This document shows, one piece after another, positions 8,853-17,763 of a DNA stretch of 64,000 nt. Source of the stretch: Oscillospiraceae bacterium (GTDB lineage Bacteria > Bacillota_A > Clostridia > Oscillospirales > Ruminococcaceae); NCBI GenBank assembly GCA_004558145.1, contig SFDQ01000002.1, forward strand, positions 376,081-440,080. The letters are read 5' to 3'. Every line of letters begins with the position of its first letter. Within the stretch, counting starts at the first letter, position 1. The notes beneath the pieces are model-generated. The model was not told the origin of the DNA, made no database searches, and was given only the letters and a program-made list of their open reading frames with translations. Made by a program: the position numbers and the translations under genes.

Positions 8853-9890
8853 TCAGTTTTCCCCGGCGCTCTCCGGCGCGGGGGTGGGGTCCAGCATGCC
8901 CAGCTCCTCCATGGCCTTGCGCTCCTTTTCCGCTATTTCAGCGGCGGCTTCGGCGTTGGGGATGAAGGGCCCGCCCACCGGCGCGCCGTCGTTCGGGTCG
9001 GGCATGTAGCAGCGGATGGTGTAGCTTTCCAGCGCAGGGCCGGGCACTCCCTTGTTGAGCCGGTGGCTCAGCACGCACCGGCAGTCCACCCTCAGTTCCA
9101 GCAGGGTGCCGGCGTAATAGACACTGTCCACTTCGGTGAAGGTGGCTTCCAGCACGCCGGGCAGCGTTTCAAGTTGTTCGGCCAGGGCCGGGTCGGGGGC
9201 CGCGGTGTTGTTGAAAAGCACCGCCATCCGATACTCGCCGTCCACATCGTTGTTCCAGACGGGCGGGAAGTAGAGTTCCGTTCCCGTCCAGCTCTCGTTT
9301 TCTTCGGCGGGTTCAAACCGGAAGGTGACCGCGTCCTCCCCTACCGTGCACTCCCCGAAGGTGTAGTGGTCGTCCACGGTGGAGCACTCCCGGCCGTAAA
9401 CGCCCTGGGGGTAGACGAACTCGTTGTTTTCATAGCTCGCCGTTTCGCCGGTCCCAAGGTCCACCTTGAACACGCCCATGCCGTTATGCATGACCTCGTC
9501 GCCCCCGTGGATGACGCCGTCGGTGAGGACGTTCAGCAGGCCCGCGTCGTCCACATACATCCCGGTGACGGAACTGTTGTCCGGCAGGGTGATGTAAAAG
9601 GCGCTGCCGTCCGGCTTTTCCACCAACAGGGCCGCCACATCGGGCAATTCCAGCGAGGAGTAGACGGTGCACTCCAGAAAATCGTTCACCTCATAGCTGC
9701 TTTCAAAGCGGGTGGTTTCAATGTCCACGCCGCATTGGCTCAGCAGGGCGCGGATGTGGTCCTGCTCCCCTTCCCCGGCCGGGGCGGCGGGCGCGGAGGT
9801 GTTTTCCATGCTTTCTGCGGGAGGCGGCGCGGCGCAGGCCGAAAGGGCCAGCAAAGCCGCGGCGAGGGCGAGGCACAGTGCTTTTTTCAT
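8853..9890 (-). CDS. Unknown lipoprotein
   Basis: A 345-residue protein with a signal peptide and lipobox LSAC near residue 18, followed by a Pro/Ala/Ser-rich linker. The mature part has no recognised family. The ATG at 9890 follows AAAAGGAGGG on this strand; the open frame continues upstream without a ribosome site and is rejected. It is the first gene of a probable two-lipoprotein operon with 7655-8818. The two proteins are not obviously paralogous. Confidence 0.75.
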   Translation of the reverse strand: MKKALCLALAAALLALSACAAPPPAESMENTSAPAAPAGEGEQDHIRALLSQCGVDIETTRFESSYEVNDFLECTVYSSLELPDVAALLVEKPDGSAFYITLPDNSSVTGMYVDDAGLLNVLTDGVIHGGDEVMHNGMGVFKVDLGTGETASYENNEFVYPQGVYGRECSTVDDHYTFGECTVGEDAVTFRFEPAEENESWTGTELYFPPVWNNDVDGEYRMAVLFNNTAAPDPALAEQLETLPGVLEATFTEVDSVYYAGTLLELRVDCRCVLSHRLNKGVPGPALESYTIRCYMPDPNDGAPVGGPFIPNAEAAAEIAEKERKAMEELGMLDPTPAPESAGEN

Positions 9891-10002
9891 GGGGAGATAC
9901 CCTCCTTTTCTTTTGTTGAGGTCTCTGTCTTGTGAACGGCGGGGCAGGGCCGAAAAATCGCCTTTTTGCTCGGGGTTTGCCGCTTTCTCCCTTTTGCACA
10001 AA

Positions 10003-10031
10003 AAGGCCCGCATGCCTTGCATGCGGGCCTT
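10003..10031 (-). terminator. Terminator of the rfb operon
   Basis: AAGGCCCGCATG/CATGCGGGCCTT stem with a 5-base loop. On the minus strand it is followed by CTTTTTG. It lies about 80 bases after the rfbB stop. Confidence 0.85.
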
Positions 10032-10111
10032 TGGTTTGCTTTGGTGGACAGCCCGCCTATTGAAACAGCCGGAGTGCCAAGGGAAAGCAACGATTATACC
10101 AAATGTAATAT

Positions 10112-11170
10112 TCAGCGGTTTTTGTACATCTCTTCGTAGTACTTCTGGTAGTTGCCGCTGGTGACGTTGTTCATCCACTCTTCGTGGGCCAGGTACCAGT
10201 CGATGGTCTTGACGATGCCCACCTCAAAGGTGGTCTCGGGGTACCAGCCCAGCTCGTTCTTGATCTTGGTGGGGTCGATGCCGTAGCGGCGGTCGTGGCC
10301 CAGGCGGTCGGCCACATACTTGATGAGGCCCTCGTCGATGCCGTCGTCCTGCAAACGGTCGTGCAGCTGGGCGATGATGGTCTTGACGATGAAGATGTTG
10401 GGCCGCTCGTTGTGGCCGCCCACGTTGTACACCTCGCCGTCGCGGCCGCCGTTCGCCACCATGTCGATGGCCTTGCAGTGGTCCTCCACATACAGCCAGT
10501 CGCGCACGTTCATGCCGTCGCCGTAGACCGGCAGCTGCTTGTGGTGCTTGACGTTGTTGATCATCAGCGGGATGAGCTTTTCGGGGAACTGGTAGGGGCC
10601 GTAGTTGTTGGAGCAGCGGGTGATGTTCACCGGCATGCCGTAGGTGTCGTGGAAAGCCATCACGAACATGTCGGCGCTGGCCTTGCTGCTGGAATAGGGG
10701 CTGTGGGGGCACAGAGGGGTGGTCTCCATGAAGTAGCCGTCCTCGCCCAAGCTGCCGTAGACCTCGTCGGTGGACACCTGCAGGTACTTCTTGCCCTCGG
10801 CCCACTTGCCGTCTTTCAGCCAGGCGTTCTTGGCGCACTGCAGCAGGTTCACGGTACCCAGCACGTTGGTCTCCACGAAGATCTCGGGGTTGGTGATGCT
10901 GCGGTCCACGTGGCTCTCGGCGGCGAAGTTGATGACATAGTCAAAGTCGTATTTCTCGAACAGGCTCGTCACCAGCGCCCGGTCGCAGATGTCGCCCTGC
11001 ACGAACACGTGGCGCTCGTCGCCCTCCACGTCCTTCAGGTTCTCCAGGTTGCCGGCGTAGGTCAGCTTGTCCAGGTTTACAAGGAGTATATCCTTGTATT
11101 TATTCAGCATATAGTAAACAAAGTTGGAACCAATGAAGCCGGCGCAGCCGGTGATGAGGTATTTTTTCAT
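10112..11170 (-). CDS. rfbB: dTDP-glucose 4,6-dehydratase
   Basis: A 352-residue extended short-chain dehydrogenase that converts dTDP-glucose to dTDP-4-keto-6-deoxyglucose, step two of dTDP-L-rhamnose synthesis. The NAD site is GCAGFIGSNF at the N-terminus; the catalytic area has STDEVYGSLG near residue 132 and the YSSSKAS (YxxxK) segment near residue 160. Full length. Last gene of the cluster, 21 bases after rfbD. Confidence 0.96.
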   Translation of the reverse strand: MKKYLITGCAGFIGSNFVYYMLNKYKDILLVNLDKLTYAGNLENLKDVEGDERHVFVQGDICDRALVTSLFEKYDFDYVINFAAESHVDRSITNPEIFVETNVLGTVNLLQCAKNAWLKDGKWAEGKKYLQVSTDEVYGSLGEDGYFMETTPLCPHSPYSSSKASADMFVMAFHDTYGMPVNITRCSNNYGPYQFPEKLIPLMINNVKHHKQLPVYGDGMNVRDWLYVEDHCKAIDMVANGGRDGEVYNVGGHNERPNIFIVKTIIAQLHDRLQDDGIDEGLIKYVADRLGHDRRYGIDPTKIKNELGWYPETTFEVGIVKTIDWYLAHEEWMNNVTSGNYQKYYEEMYKNR

Positions 11171-11191
11171 GGGGGATTTCCCTTTCCTTTC

Positions 11192-12100
11192 TTATTTCAG
11201 GCCGTTTTCGCCGTCCCAGTGGTCGAAGTAGCATTTCAGCGCATCCTGCCAGGGGCGCATCTCGTTGCCCACGGTGCAGGCCAGCATGCGGTTTTCCAGG
11301 GCGCTCCAGGCGGGGCGCTTTGCCGCCGCGGGGTGCTTTGCGGCGTATTCGGCGCTGGTGCAGGGGGACACTTCCGCGTCCACTCCGGCCAGCCGGATGA
11401 TCTCCTTGGCGAAATCATACCAGCTGCAAACGCCCTCGCCGGTGCAGTGGTAGACGCCGTAGTCGTGGCTCACCGCCAGCTTGAGGATGTGATGGGCCAG
11501 ATCCTCGGCGTTGGTGGGGTTGCCCAGCTGGTCGTTCACCACTTCCAGCTTGCCGAACTTCTTGCCGGCGTTCACCATGGTCTTGACGAAGTTCTTGCCG
11601 TTGTAGCCGTAGAGCCAGGCGGTGCGCACGATGAAGAAGCGGTGGCAGAAGCAGCGCACGTATTCCTCGCCCAGGGCCTTGGTGCGGCCGTAGGCGCTCA
11701 CCGGGCCGATGAGGCAGCTCTCGTCCAGGGGGGTGTCGCCCTCGCCGCTGAAGACGTAGTCGGTGGAGACATGGATGAGCCGCGCGCCCACCCGCTCGGC
11801 CGCCTGGGCCAGATGAGAAGCGCCCATGGCGTTCACCTTGAAGGCGGCGTCCAGGTTGGTTTCGCAGCCGTCCACGTTGGTGAAGGCGGCGCAGCTGATG
11901 ATGGTGTCCGGCTGGTGGCGGCGCACAAAGGCGATGGTGGCCGTGCGGTCGGTGATGTCCAGTTCGGGCACGTCGGTGGAGAGAACAGTGGCGTTTTTCA
12001 GCCGCTCGGGCAGGGGGCCCAGGCTGCTGCCGCCCTCTTTCAGCTGCCGCTGCAATTCGGTGCCCAGCTGACCGCTGGCGCCGGTGATGAGGATCTTCAT
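11192..12100 (-). CDS. rfbD: dTDP-4-dehydrorhamnose reductase
   Basis: A 302-residue NADPH-dependent reductase for the last step of dTDP-rhamnose synthesis. It begins MKILITGASGQLGTEL (cofactor loop), has the STDYVFSGEGDTP signature near residue 115 and YGRTKALGEEYV (YxxxK) near residue 140. The ATG at 12100 follows AAGGAAGGA on this strand; a longer frame would run into rfbA. It sits 22 bases after rfbA. Confidence 0.95.
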   Translation of the reverse strand: MKILITGASGQLGTELQRQLKEGGSSLGPLPERLKNATVLSTDVPELDITDRTATIAFVRRHQPDTIISCAAFTNVDGCETNLDAAFKVNAMGASHLAQAAERVGARLIHVSTDYVFSGEGDTPLDESCLIGPVSAYGRTKALGEEYVRCFCHRFFIVRTAWLYGYNGKNFVKTMVNAGKKFGKLEVVNDQLGNPTNAEDLAHHILKLAVSHDYGVYHCTGEGVCSWYDFAKEIIRLAGVDAEVSPCTSAEYAAKHPAAAKRPAWSALENRMLACTVGNEMRPWQDALKCYFDHWDGENGLK

Positions 12101-12122
12101 CTGCGTTCCTTCCTTCTTTTGC

Positions 12123-13010
12123 TCAATAGCGGATCTTGGCGTCGGCCACACGCTTCAGGTGCTCGCCGTAGGGGCTCTTGCCGTAGCGCTCGGCGCTTTC
12201 CAGCAGTTTTTCCTTGCTGATCCAGCCGTTCTTGTAGGCAATTTCCTCGGGGGCGCTGATCTTGATGCCCTGGCGTTTTTCCACCATGCGCACAAAGTCG
12301 GCGGCGTCCACCAGACTGTCCATGGTGCCGGTGTCCAGCCAGGCGAAGCCCCGGCCCAGCAGCTGCACGTCCAGCTTGCCCTCTTCCAGATACATGGCGT
12401 TCAGGGTGGTGATCTCCAGCTCGCCCCGGGCGCTGGGCTTGACCTGTTTGGCCTGGGCGCTGACCCGGTTGTCGTAGAAATACAGGCCGGTGATGGCGTA
12501 GTTGCTCTTGGGCTCCTTGGGCTTTTCCTCCACGCTGATGACCTTGCCGTTCTCGTCGAACTCCACGATGCCGAAGCGCTCGGGGTCGTTGACGTAGTAG
12601 CCGAACACAGTGGCGCGGCCGTTCTGCTCGGCGTTGGCCACCGCGGCCTTGAGGATGCGGGAGAAGCCGTTGCCGTAGAAGATATTGTCGCCCAAAATCA
12701 TGGCACAGCAGTCGTCGCCGATGAACTCTTCGCCCAGCAGGAAAGCCTGGGCCAGACCGTCGGGGCTGGGCTGCACCTTGTAGGACAGGCGCAGACCGTA
12801 CTGGCTGCCGTCGCCCAGCAGATGCTCGAAGCGGGGGGTGTCCTCAGGGGTGGAGATGATGAGGATGTCCTGGATGCCCGCCAGCATCAGGGTGGACAGG
12901 GGGTAGTAGATCATGGGCTTGTCGTACACCGGCAGCAGCTGCTTGGAGGTGACCATGGTCAGGGGATACAGACGGGTGCCGGCGCCGCCGGCCAGAATGA
13001 TGCCTTTCAT
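12123..13010 (-). CDS. rfbA: Glucose-1-phosphate thymidylyltransferase
   Basis: A 295-residue nucleotidyltransferase that makes dTDP-glucose, the first step of the rhamnose pathway. It starts MKGIILAGGAGTRLYPLT with the nucleotide-binding signature, followed by SKQLLPVYDKPMIYYP. LGDNIFYG near residue 110 carries the metal-binding Asp. Typical length. It is 121 bases from the glycosyltransferase gene upstream; that gap holds only small GC-rich palindromes. Confidence 0.96.
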   Translation of the reverse strand: MKGIILAGGAGTRLYPLTMVTSKQLLPVYDKPMIYYPLSTLMLAGIQDILIISTPEDTPRFEHLLGDGSQYGLRLSYKVQPSPDGLAQAFLLGEEFIGDDCCAMILGDNIFYGNGFSRILKAAVANAEQNGRATVFGYYVNDPERFGIVEFDENGKVISVEEKPKEPKSNYAITGLYFYDNRVSAQAKQVKPSARGELEITTLNAMYLEEGKLDVQLLGRGFAWLDTGTMDSLVDAADFVRMVEKRQGIKISAPEEIAYKNGWISKEKLLESAERYGKSPYGEHLKRVADAKIRY

Positions 13011-13131
13011 ACCATTCGCTCCTTATTCGGGCGCGTGCGCGCCCTTCGTTTTTGCGGCTTACCACAAAGCGGAGCCACTTCCGCTGTTTACGATTTTGAG
13101 GGCCGCGCCGAAGCCGGCGGGCCACAGGCCT

Positions 13132-13890
13132 TTACAGTCTGAAGCCCCACTTGCAGAAATAGCGGCCCATGCTTTTGAGCTGCTGCAAAAAGGGTTTGAG
13201 GCTTTTCTGGGGCGCGCGGTGCCAGGCGTGGCAGGCGGTGAACTGGGGTAGGTAGTAAACAAGGCCCTTGCGCCGCGCCTTCTGGGTGATGTCCGCGTCC
13301 TCCACATACATGAAGTATTTTTCGTCGAAGCCGCCGATGGCCTTGAACACGGCGGTGCGCATGCAGAAAAAGCTGCCGGTGCAGAACTCGATGGGGGTGG
13401 GTCTCGAGAGGTCCTCGTCCAGCATGGCATAGTGGTCGCCAAAGCGTTTGAGGCCCGGCACCCCCTGCCGCGCGGCGAGGCCCAGTACGCCGGGCTTGCG
13501 CTTGGGCAACACCTGCTCGTGCCCGTCGGGGAAGGTGAGCCGCGGGGTGGCCATCACCGCCTCCGGGTGTTCTTCCAGCCAGCCGCACAGGCCGCCCAGC
13601 ACGTCGCTCTCCACGAAAATGTCGGGGTTGAGCACGAAGTGATAGTCGCTGTCCAGAAGGGGCAGCACCTTGTTGTGGCCCGCGCCGAAGCCCAGATTCT
13701 CGGGCAGGCGCAGCACGGTGACATTCTCCGGCCAGGGGTGGGCGGCCAGGGTCTCGCCCGCGCCGTCGGGGCTGGCGTTATCCACAAGATAAAGAGTGAG
13801 GGGCGCGGCGGTGTGCCGCAGCACCGATTCGGCGGCGCGGATGACCTCGTCGGCCCCGCCGTAGCTCACGATGCAGGCGCTGATCTTCAA
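13132..13890 (-). CDS. Family 2 glycosyltransferase (rhamnosyltransferase-like)
   Basis: A 252-residue GT-A fold glycosyltransferase. Markers are CIVSYGGADEV at the N-terminus, LVDNASPDG near residue 40, a NLGFGAGHNK segment near 73, the FVLNPDIFVE metal region near 92, and GGFDEKYFMYVEDADI near 195. The cytosolic active site probably adds a sugar, plausibly rhamnose given the rfb genes downstream, to a cell-wall polysaccharide or glycolipid. I chose the TTG at 13890 because it follows GGAAGGGGG and the family motif begins right after it; no ATG is well placed. Confidence 0.85.
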   Translation of the reverse strand: MKISACIVSYGGADEVIRAAESVLRHTAAPLTLYLVDNASPDGAGETLAAHPWPENVTVLRLPENLGFGAGHNKVLPLLDSDYHFVLNPDIFVESDVLGGLCGWLEEHPEAVMATPRLTFPDGHEQVLPKRKPGVLGLAARQGVPGLKRFGDHYAMLDEDLSRPTPIEFCTGSFFCMRTAVFKAIGGFDEKYFMYVEDADITQKARRKGLVYYLPQFTACHAWHRAPQKSLKPFLQQLKSMGRYFCKWGFRL

Positions 13891-13930
13891 CGCGCCGCCC
13901 CCTTCCGAAATCACAGAAATAGTCGAGTAT

Positions 13931-13959
13931 AGTATACCACAAAGGAGCCGCCGGGGCAA
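13931..13959 (-). promoter_or_regulatory. Promoter of the glycosyltransferase-rfbADB operon
   Basis: TTGCCC (13954-13959) and TATACT (13931-13936) on the minus strand with a 17-base spacer, about 40 bases before the TTG start. A second overlapping TATACT lies at 13926-13931. Confidence 0.7.
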
Positions 13960-13997
13960 CATGGAAGGTGCCCGCCGCGTTGCGCGGCACAGAAAAA

Positions 13998-14025
13998 GCC
14001 GCCGCACCCATCCGGGTGCGGCGGC
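13998..14025 (-). terminator. Terminator of pnp
   Basis: GCCGCCGCACCC/GGGTGCGGCGGC stem with an ATCC loop. The A run at 13992-13997 becomes a U run in the minus-strand transcript. It lies 17 bases past the pnp stop. Confidence 0.9.
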
Positions 14026-14041
14026 TCTTGTTTTATCTTGC

Positions 14042-16183
14042 TCAGCCCTGCTGCTTGCGCTTGGCCTCGATGGCGGCCAGAGCGTCCTTGCGGCTCAGGT
14101 TGATGCGGCCCTGCTGGTCGATCTCGGTGACCATGACGATCAGCTCGTCGCCCACAGCGACCACGTCCTCCACCCGCTCGACGCGCTTGGTGTCCAGCTT
14201 GGAGATGTGCACCAGGCCTTCCTTGCCCGGGGCGATCTCCACGAAGGCGCCGAAGTTCATCAGACGAGTCACGCGGCCCTTGTAGATGGCGCCCACCTCG
14301 GGGTCCTCCACGATGGTCTTGATGGTGTGGATGGCACGGTTGGCGTCGTCCACGTCGATGGCGGAGACGAACACGTGGCCGTCCTCTTCCACGTCGATCT
14401 TGCAGTTGCAGTTGGCGCAGATCTCCTGGATGACCTTGCCGCCCTTGCCGATGACGTCCTTGATCTTGTCCACGGGAATGACCATGGACAGCATCTTGGG
14501 AGCGTACTTGGACAGCTGCTCGCGGGGAGCGGGGATGACCGGCAGCATGATCTCGTCCAGGATGAACAGGCGGCCTTTGCGGCACTTCTCAAAGGCTTCC
14601 TCGATGATCTCGTAGGTCAGGCCGTCGATCTTGATGTCCATCTGGATGGCGGTGATGCCCTTGTGGGTGCCGCCCACCTTGAAGTCCATGTCGCCGTGGA
14701 AGTCCTCCACGCCCTGGATGTCCAGCATGGTCATCCAGCGCTCGCCCTCGGTGATGAGGCCGCAGCTGATGCCGGCCACGGGGGCCTTGATGGGCACGCC
14801 GGCGTCCATCAGGCTCAGGGTGGAGCCGCAGATGGAGGCCTGGCTGGTGGAGCCGTTGGAGGAGAGCACCTCGCTCACCAGACGGATGGTGTAGGGGAAC
14901 TCCTCCACGCTGGGCAGCACGGGGATGAGGGCACGCTCGGCCAGAGCGCCGTGGCCGATCTCGCGGCGGCCGGGGCTGCGGGGAGCGCGGGCCTCGCCCA
15001 CGGAGTAGGGCGGGAAGTTGTAGTGATGGATATAGCGCTTGTAGGGCTCGGTGCCCAGGTCGTCCATCAGCTGGCTGTCCTTGGTGGAGCCCAGGGTGGT
15101 AACGGTGAGCACCTGGGTCTGGCCGCGGGTGAACATGCCGCTGCCGTGCACGCGGGGCAGCAGGCCCACTTCGGCGGCCAGGGGCCGGATCTCGTTGATG
15201 CCGCGGCCGTCCACGCGCTTGCCCTCGTCCAGCAGCCAGCGGCGCACCACGAACTTCTGCATCTTATACATCAGTTCCTCGATGACGGAAGCGCCCCACT
15301 GCTCGGCGTACTGGGCCTCCAGCTTCTCGCGGATGGGCAGAAGCCGGGCGTCGCGCACGTTCTTGTCGTCGGTGTCCATGGCGGCCTTGAACTCGTCCAG
15401 GTACTCCGCCTTCACGGCCTCGAACAGGTCGTGGTCCAGCTCCATGTCCTGGAAGGGCTTCTTGGGCTTGCCGATCTCGGCCACGATGCCATTGATGAAC
15501 TCGATGACCTTCTTGATCTCCACGTGAGCGGCCTTGATGGCGTTCAGCATGGTGACCTCGTCCACCTCGTTGGCGCCGGCCTCGATCATGACGATCTTCT
15601 TCTCGGTGGCGGCCACGGTGAGCTGCAGGTCGCTCTTCTCGCGCTGCTCCAGGGTGGGGTTCACCACCAGCTGGCCGTCCACCAGACCCATGAACACGCC
15701 GCCGATGGGGCCGGCCCAGGGGATGTCGGAGATGGACAGGGCGATGGAGGTGCCGATCATGCCGGTGATCTCAGGGCTGCAGTCCTGGTCCACGCTCATG
15801 ACGGTCATGGTGACGCAAACGTCGTTGCGCATGGTCTTGGGGAAGAGGGGCCGGATGGGCCGGTCCACCACGCGGCTGGTGAGGATGGCCTTCTCGCCGG
15901 GGCGGCCCTCACGGCGCATGAAGCTGCCGGGGATGCGGCCCACGGAGTAGAGCTTTTCCTCAAAGTCCACGCTCAGGGGGAAGAAGTCGATGCCGTCGCG
16001 GGGCTTCTCGCTCATGGTGACGTTGCACAGAACGGCGGTCTCGCCGTAGCGCACGAGGCAGCTGCCGTTGGACAGGCCGCACATCTTGCCGGTCTCCACC
16101 ACCAGGGGCCGGCCGGCCAGTTCCATCTCAAAGGTCTTGAAATTGGGGAACGTTTCGTGTTTGGACGCAAATTCCAAAGCCAT
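14042..16183 (-). CDS. pnp: Polynucleotide phosphorylase
   Basis: A 713-residue trimeric 3'-5' exoribonuclease that degrades RNA with phosphate and is part of the RNA degradation machinery. Order: first RNase PH domain (residues about 10-210), helical linker, second RNase PH domain with the catalytic core (about 310-540), KH domain (about 555-615, VIGKGGKVIQEI), and S1 domain (about 620-690, GRVTRLMNFGAFVEI). Full length with all domains. It follows rpsO, the usual bacterial pairing, after a 236-base leader with conspicuous stems. Confidence 0.98.
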   Translation of the reverse strand: MALEFASKHETFPNFKTFEMELAGRPLVVETGKMCGLSNGSCLVRYGETAVLCNVTMSEKPRDGIDFFPLSVDFEEKLYSVGRIPGSFMRREGRPGEKAILTSRVVDRPIRPLFPKTMRNDVCVTMTVMSVDQDCSPEITGMIGTSIALSISDIPWAGPIGGVFMGLVDGQLVVNPTLEQREKSDLQLTVAATEKKIVMIEAGANEVDEVTMLNAIKAAHVEIKKVIEFINGIVAEIGKPKKPFQDMELDHDLFEAVKAEYLDEFKAAMDTDDKNVRDARLLPIREKLEAQYAEQWGASVIEELMYKMQKFVVRRWLLDEGKRVDGRGINEIRPLAAEVGLLPRVHGSGMFTRGQTQVLTVTTLGSTKDSQLMDDLGTEPYKRYIHHYNFPPYSVGEARAPRSPGRREIGHGALAERALIPVLPSVEEFPYTIRLVSEVLSSNGSTSQASICGSTLSLMDAGVPIKAPVAGISCGLITEGERWMTMLDIQGVEDFHGDMDFKVGGTHKGITAIQMDIKIDGLTYEIIEEAFEKCRKGRLFILDEIMLPVIPAPREQLSKYAPKMLSMVIPVDKIKDVIGKGGKVIQEICANCNCKIDVEEDGHVFVSAIDVDDANRAIHTIKTIVEDPEVGAIYKGRVTRLMNFGAFVEIAPGKEGLVHISKLDTKRVERVEDVVAVGDELIVMVTEIDQQGRINLSRKDALAAIEAKRKQQG

Positions 16184-16251
16184 AGAAAATACCTCCTGTT
16201 GTTTTTCGCGGCATGGGGCCGCGGATCTGTTCGGTGCGGAGGGAGGGTGGC

Positions 16252-16307
16252 TTTAGCAATAAATCCGGGGTTTTTCGGAGAGGAAAAGCCCTCGATTTAC
16301 CGCTAAA
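16252..16307 (-). promoter_or_regulatory. Long stem-loop in the pnp leader
   Basis: In the minus-strand RNA, a 14-base arm (revcomp of 16294-16307) pairs along its full length with the arm at 16252-16265 if two G-U pairs are allowed. The G-rich/C-rich interior can extend the stem by a further 7 pairs. The plus strand would have A-C mismatches instead, so the structure favours the transcribed orientation. It lies about 70 bases before the pnp start. A smaller stem (16348-16368) precedes it. Confidence 0.65.
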
Positions 16308-16374
16308 AACACGCGACACTCCGCAGGTGCGGGGGGCAAAAGACTGCTTTTCGGCCCAAAGCCGAAAAACAGGT

Positions 16375-16409
16375 AAAAGGCAGGCGGTGCAAACGACCGC
16401 CTGCCTTTT
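16375..16409 (-). terminator. Terminator-like hairpin between rpsO and pnp
   Basis: A 14-bp stem with AAAAGG/CCTTTT ends and a 7-base loop lies 11 bases after the rpsO stop. It probably terminates part of the rpsO transcripts and lets the rest continue into pnp, since no clear separate pnp promoter is visible. Confidence 0.8.
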
Positions 16410-16419
16410 GTGACTGTGA

Positions 16420-16677
16420 TTACTTGCGCAGGCCCAGCTTGGCGATCAGAGCGCGGTAACGCTCGATGTCCTTCTTCTGCAGGTAGGCCAGCAGGTTGCG
16501 GCGGCGGCCGACCATCTTCAGCAGGCCACGACGGCTGTGATGGTCGTGGGGGTTGGCCTGCAGATGCTCGTTCAGGTGGTTGATGCGGGCGGTCAGCAGG
16601 GCCACCTGCACCTCGGGAGAACCGGTGTCGGTCTCATGCACGCGGGCGGATTCGATGACAGTCTTCTTGTCTTCCAT
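16420..16677 (-). CDS. rpsO: 30S ribosomal protein S15
   Basis: An 85-residue primary 16S rRNA-binding protein of the small subunit platform. Signature segments are GSPEVQVALLTARINHLNEH and HSRRGLLKMVGRRRNLLAYL. Normal length. It has its own promoter and lies between ribF and pnp. Confidence 0.98.
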   Translation of the reverse strand: MEDKKTVIESARVHETDTGSPEVQVALLTARINHLNEHLQANPHDHHSRRGLLKMVGRRRNLLAYLQKKDIERYRALIAKLGLRK

Positions 16678-16780
16678 TGTTGTTACCTCGTTTCATTTTA
16701 TTTGCCGATGACCCGGCGCAAGGCAGCGAGGCGCTCTGATGCAGAGCATACACCCCCCACTGAGTCACGGTAGCCATAAT

Positions 16781-16809
16781 AGTATAGCACAGCCAAAGGC
16801 GGATTACAA
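16781..16809 (-). promoter_or_regulatory. Promoter of rpsO
   Basis: TTGTAA (16804-16809, overlapping the ribF stop) and TATACT (16781-16786) on the minus strand, spacer 17. Confidence 0.7.
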
Positions 16810-17757
16810 GGGGCTTTTCCCCATTTCCCGGTCCTTGCGGTCAAACCAGCTCCGGGCCTCGTCGGCCCAGGCCATCACAGCGGCCCGCAGCTGGCTCGTG
16901 CTCTCAAAGCGGCGGCTCTCGGCTATGTAGTCCAGCAGCTCCACCGTGACCTTTTGGCCGTAGAGGCCGCCCTCAAAATCCGGGATGAAGGTCTCGCAGG
17001 TGATGCTGCTGGCGTCGTCGTTCACGGTGGGCCGGCTGCCGAGGCCGGTGACCGAGGGCAGCCAGTGCTCGTCCAGCTGCACCCGGCTCACATAGACCCC
17101 CAGCCTGGGCATCTGAAAGCCCGCCGGGTAGACCTGGTTGATGGTGGGCATGCCCAGGGTGCGGCCCAGGCCCTTGCCGTGGCGCACCTCGAAGTCGATG
17201 GAGTAGGGCCGGCCCAGCATGGCGGCCACCTCGCCCATCTCCCCTGCCGCCAGGGCGGCGCGGATGCGGGTGGCACTGACCGTCTCGCCCTTGTAAAGGG
17301 CCATGGGCACCACCTCCACCCGGATGCCCAAAGGCGCGCAGAGTTCGCGCAGCACCGCCACGTTGCCGGCGGCCTTTTTGCCGAAGGTGAAGTTGTCGCC
17401 GCAGAAAACGGCCTTTGCGTTGTACAGGCCCGCCAGCACGTCGGTGACGAAGGCCTCGGGCGAAAGGTCGCAGAATTCCTCGAAGGCGGGCTCGAAGAAG
17501 TGGTCCGCCCCCAGCTCTTCGATGCGGCGGTGCTTTTCCTCGTCGGTGATGAGCCGGCCGCCCTTCATGGCATGGCCGGCGGGCAGGCTGAAGGTGAACA
17601 CCGCGGCCTCCAGCCCCTCGGCATGGGCGCAGTCCACCGCGGCGGAGATGACCGCCCGGTGCCCGATGTGCACCCCGTCAAAAAAGCCCAGGGCCACCGC
17701 GCTGCCCCGCCCGAAGGCGGCAGGCGGCAGGGCCGTGAGCCGATGGTAGATCTGCAA
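16804..17757 (-). CDS. ribF: Bifunctional riboflavin kinase / FAD synthetase
   Basis: A 317-residue enzyme making FMN and then FAD. The N-terminal adenylyltransferase domain has ALGFFDGVHIGH with the GxH nucleotide motif near residue 24 and FCGDNFTFGKKAAGN near residue 118. The C-terminal flavokinase domain begins with GRPYSIDFEVRHGKGLGRTL near residue 183. Normal length. It starts 6 bases after the truB stop, at the end of the nusA operon, a common Firmicutes arrangement. Confidence 0.96.
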   Translation of the reverse strand: MQIYHRLTALPPAAFGRGSAVALGFFDGVHIGHRAVISAAVDCAHAEGLEAAVFTFSLPAGHAMKGGRLITDEEKHRRIEELGADHFFEPAFEEFCDLSPEAFVTDVLAGLYNAKAVFCGDNFTFGKKAAGNVAVLRELCAPLGIRVEVVPMALYKGETVSATRIRAALAAGEMGEVAAMLGRPYSIDFEVRHGKGLGRTLGMPTINQVYPAGFQMPRLGVYVSRVQLDEHWLPSVTGLGSRPTVNDDASSITCETFIPDFEGGLYGQKVTVELLDYIAESRRFESTSQLRAAVMAWADEARSWFDRKDREMGKSPL

Positions 17758-17763
17758 GGCGTT

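Noticed and set aside
10092..10097. A perfect TATAAT on the minus strand near the rfbB stop as a promoter for the lipoprotein genes
   Set aside because: No acceptable -35 box at 16-18 bases, and the rfb terminator lies between it and the lipoprotein genes.
13871..16306. An 811-codon open frame on the + strand opposite pnp, and a similar 962-codon frame (19525-22413) opposite infB
   Set aside because: Both are long only because GC-rich codons of the real genes leave few stops on the other strand; their translations are His/Gly/Val/Leu-rich low-complexity sequence without domains or ribosome sites.
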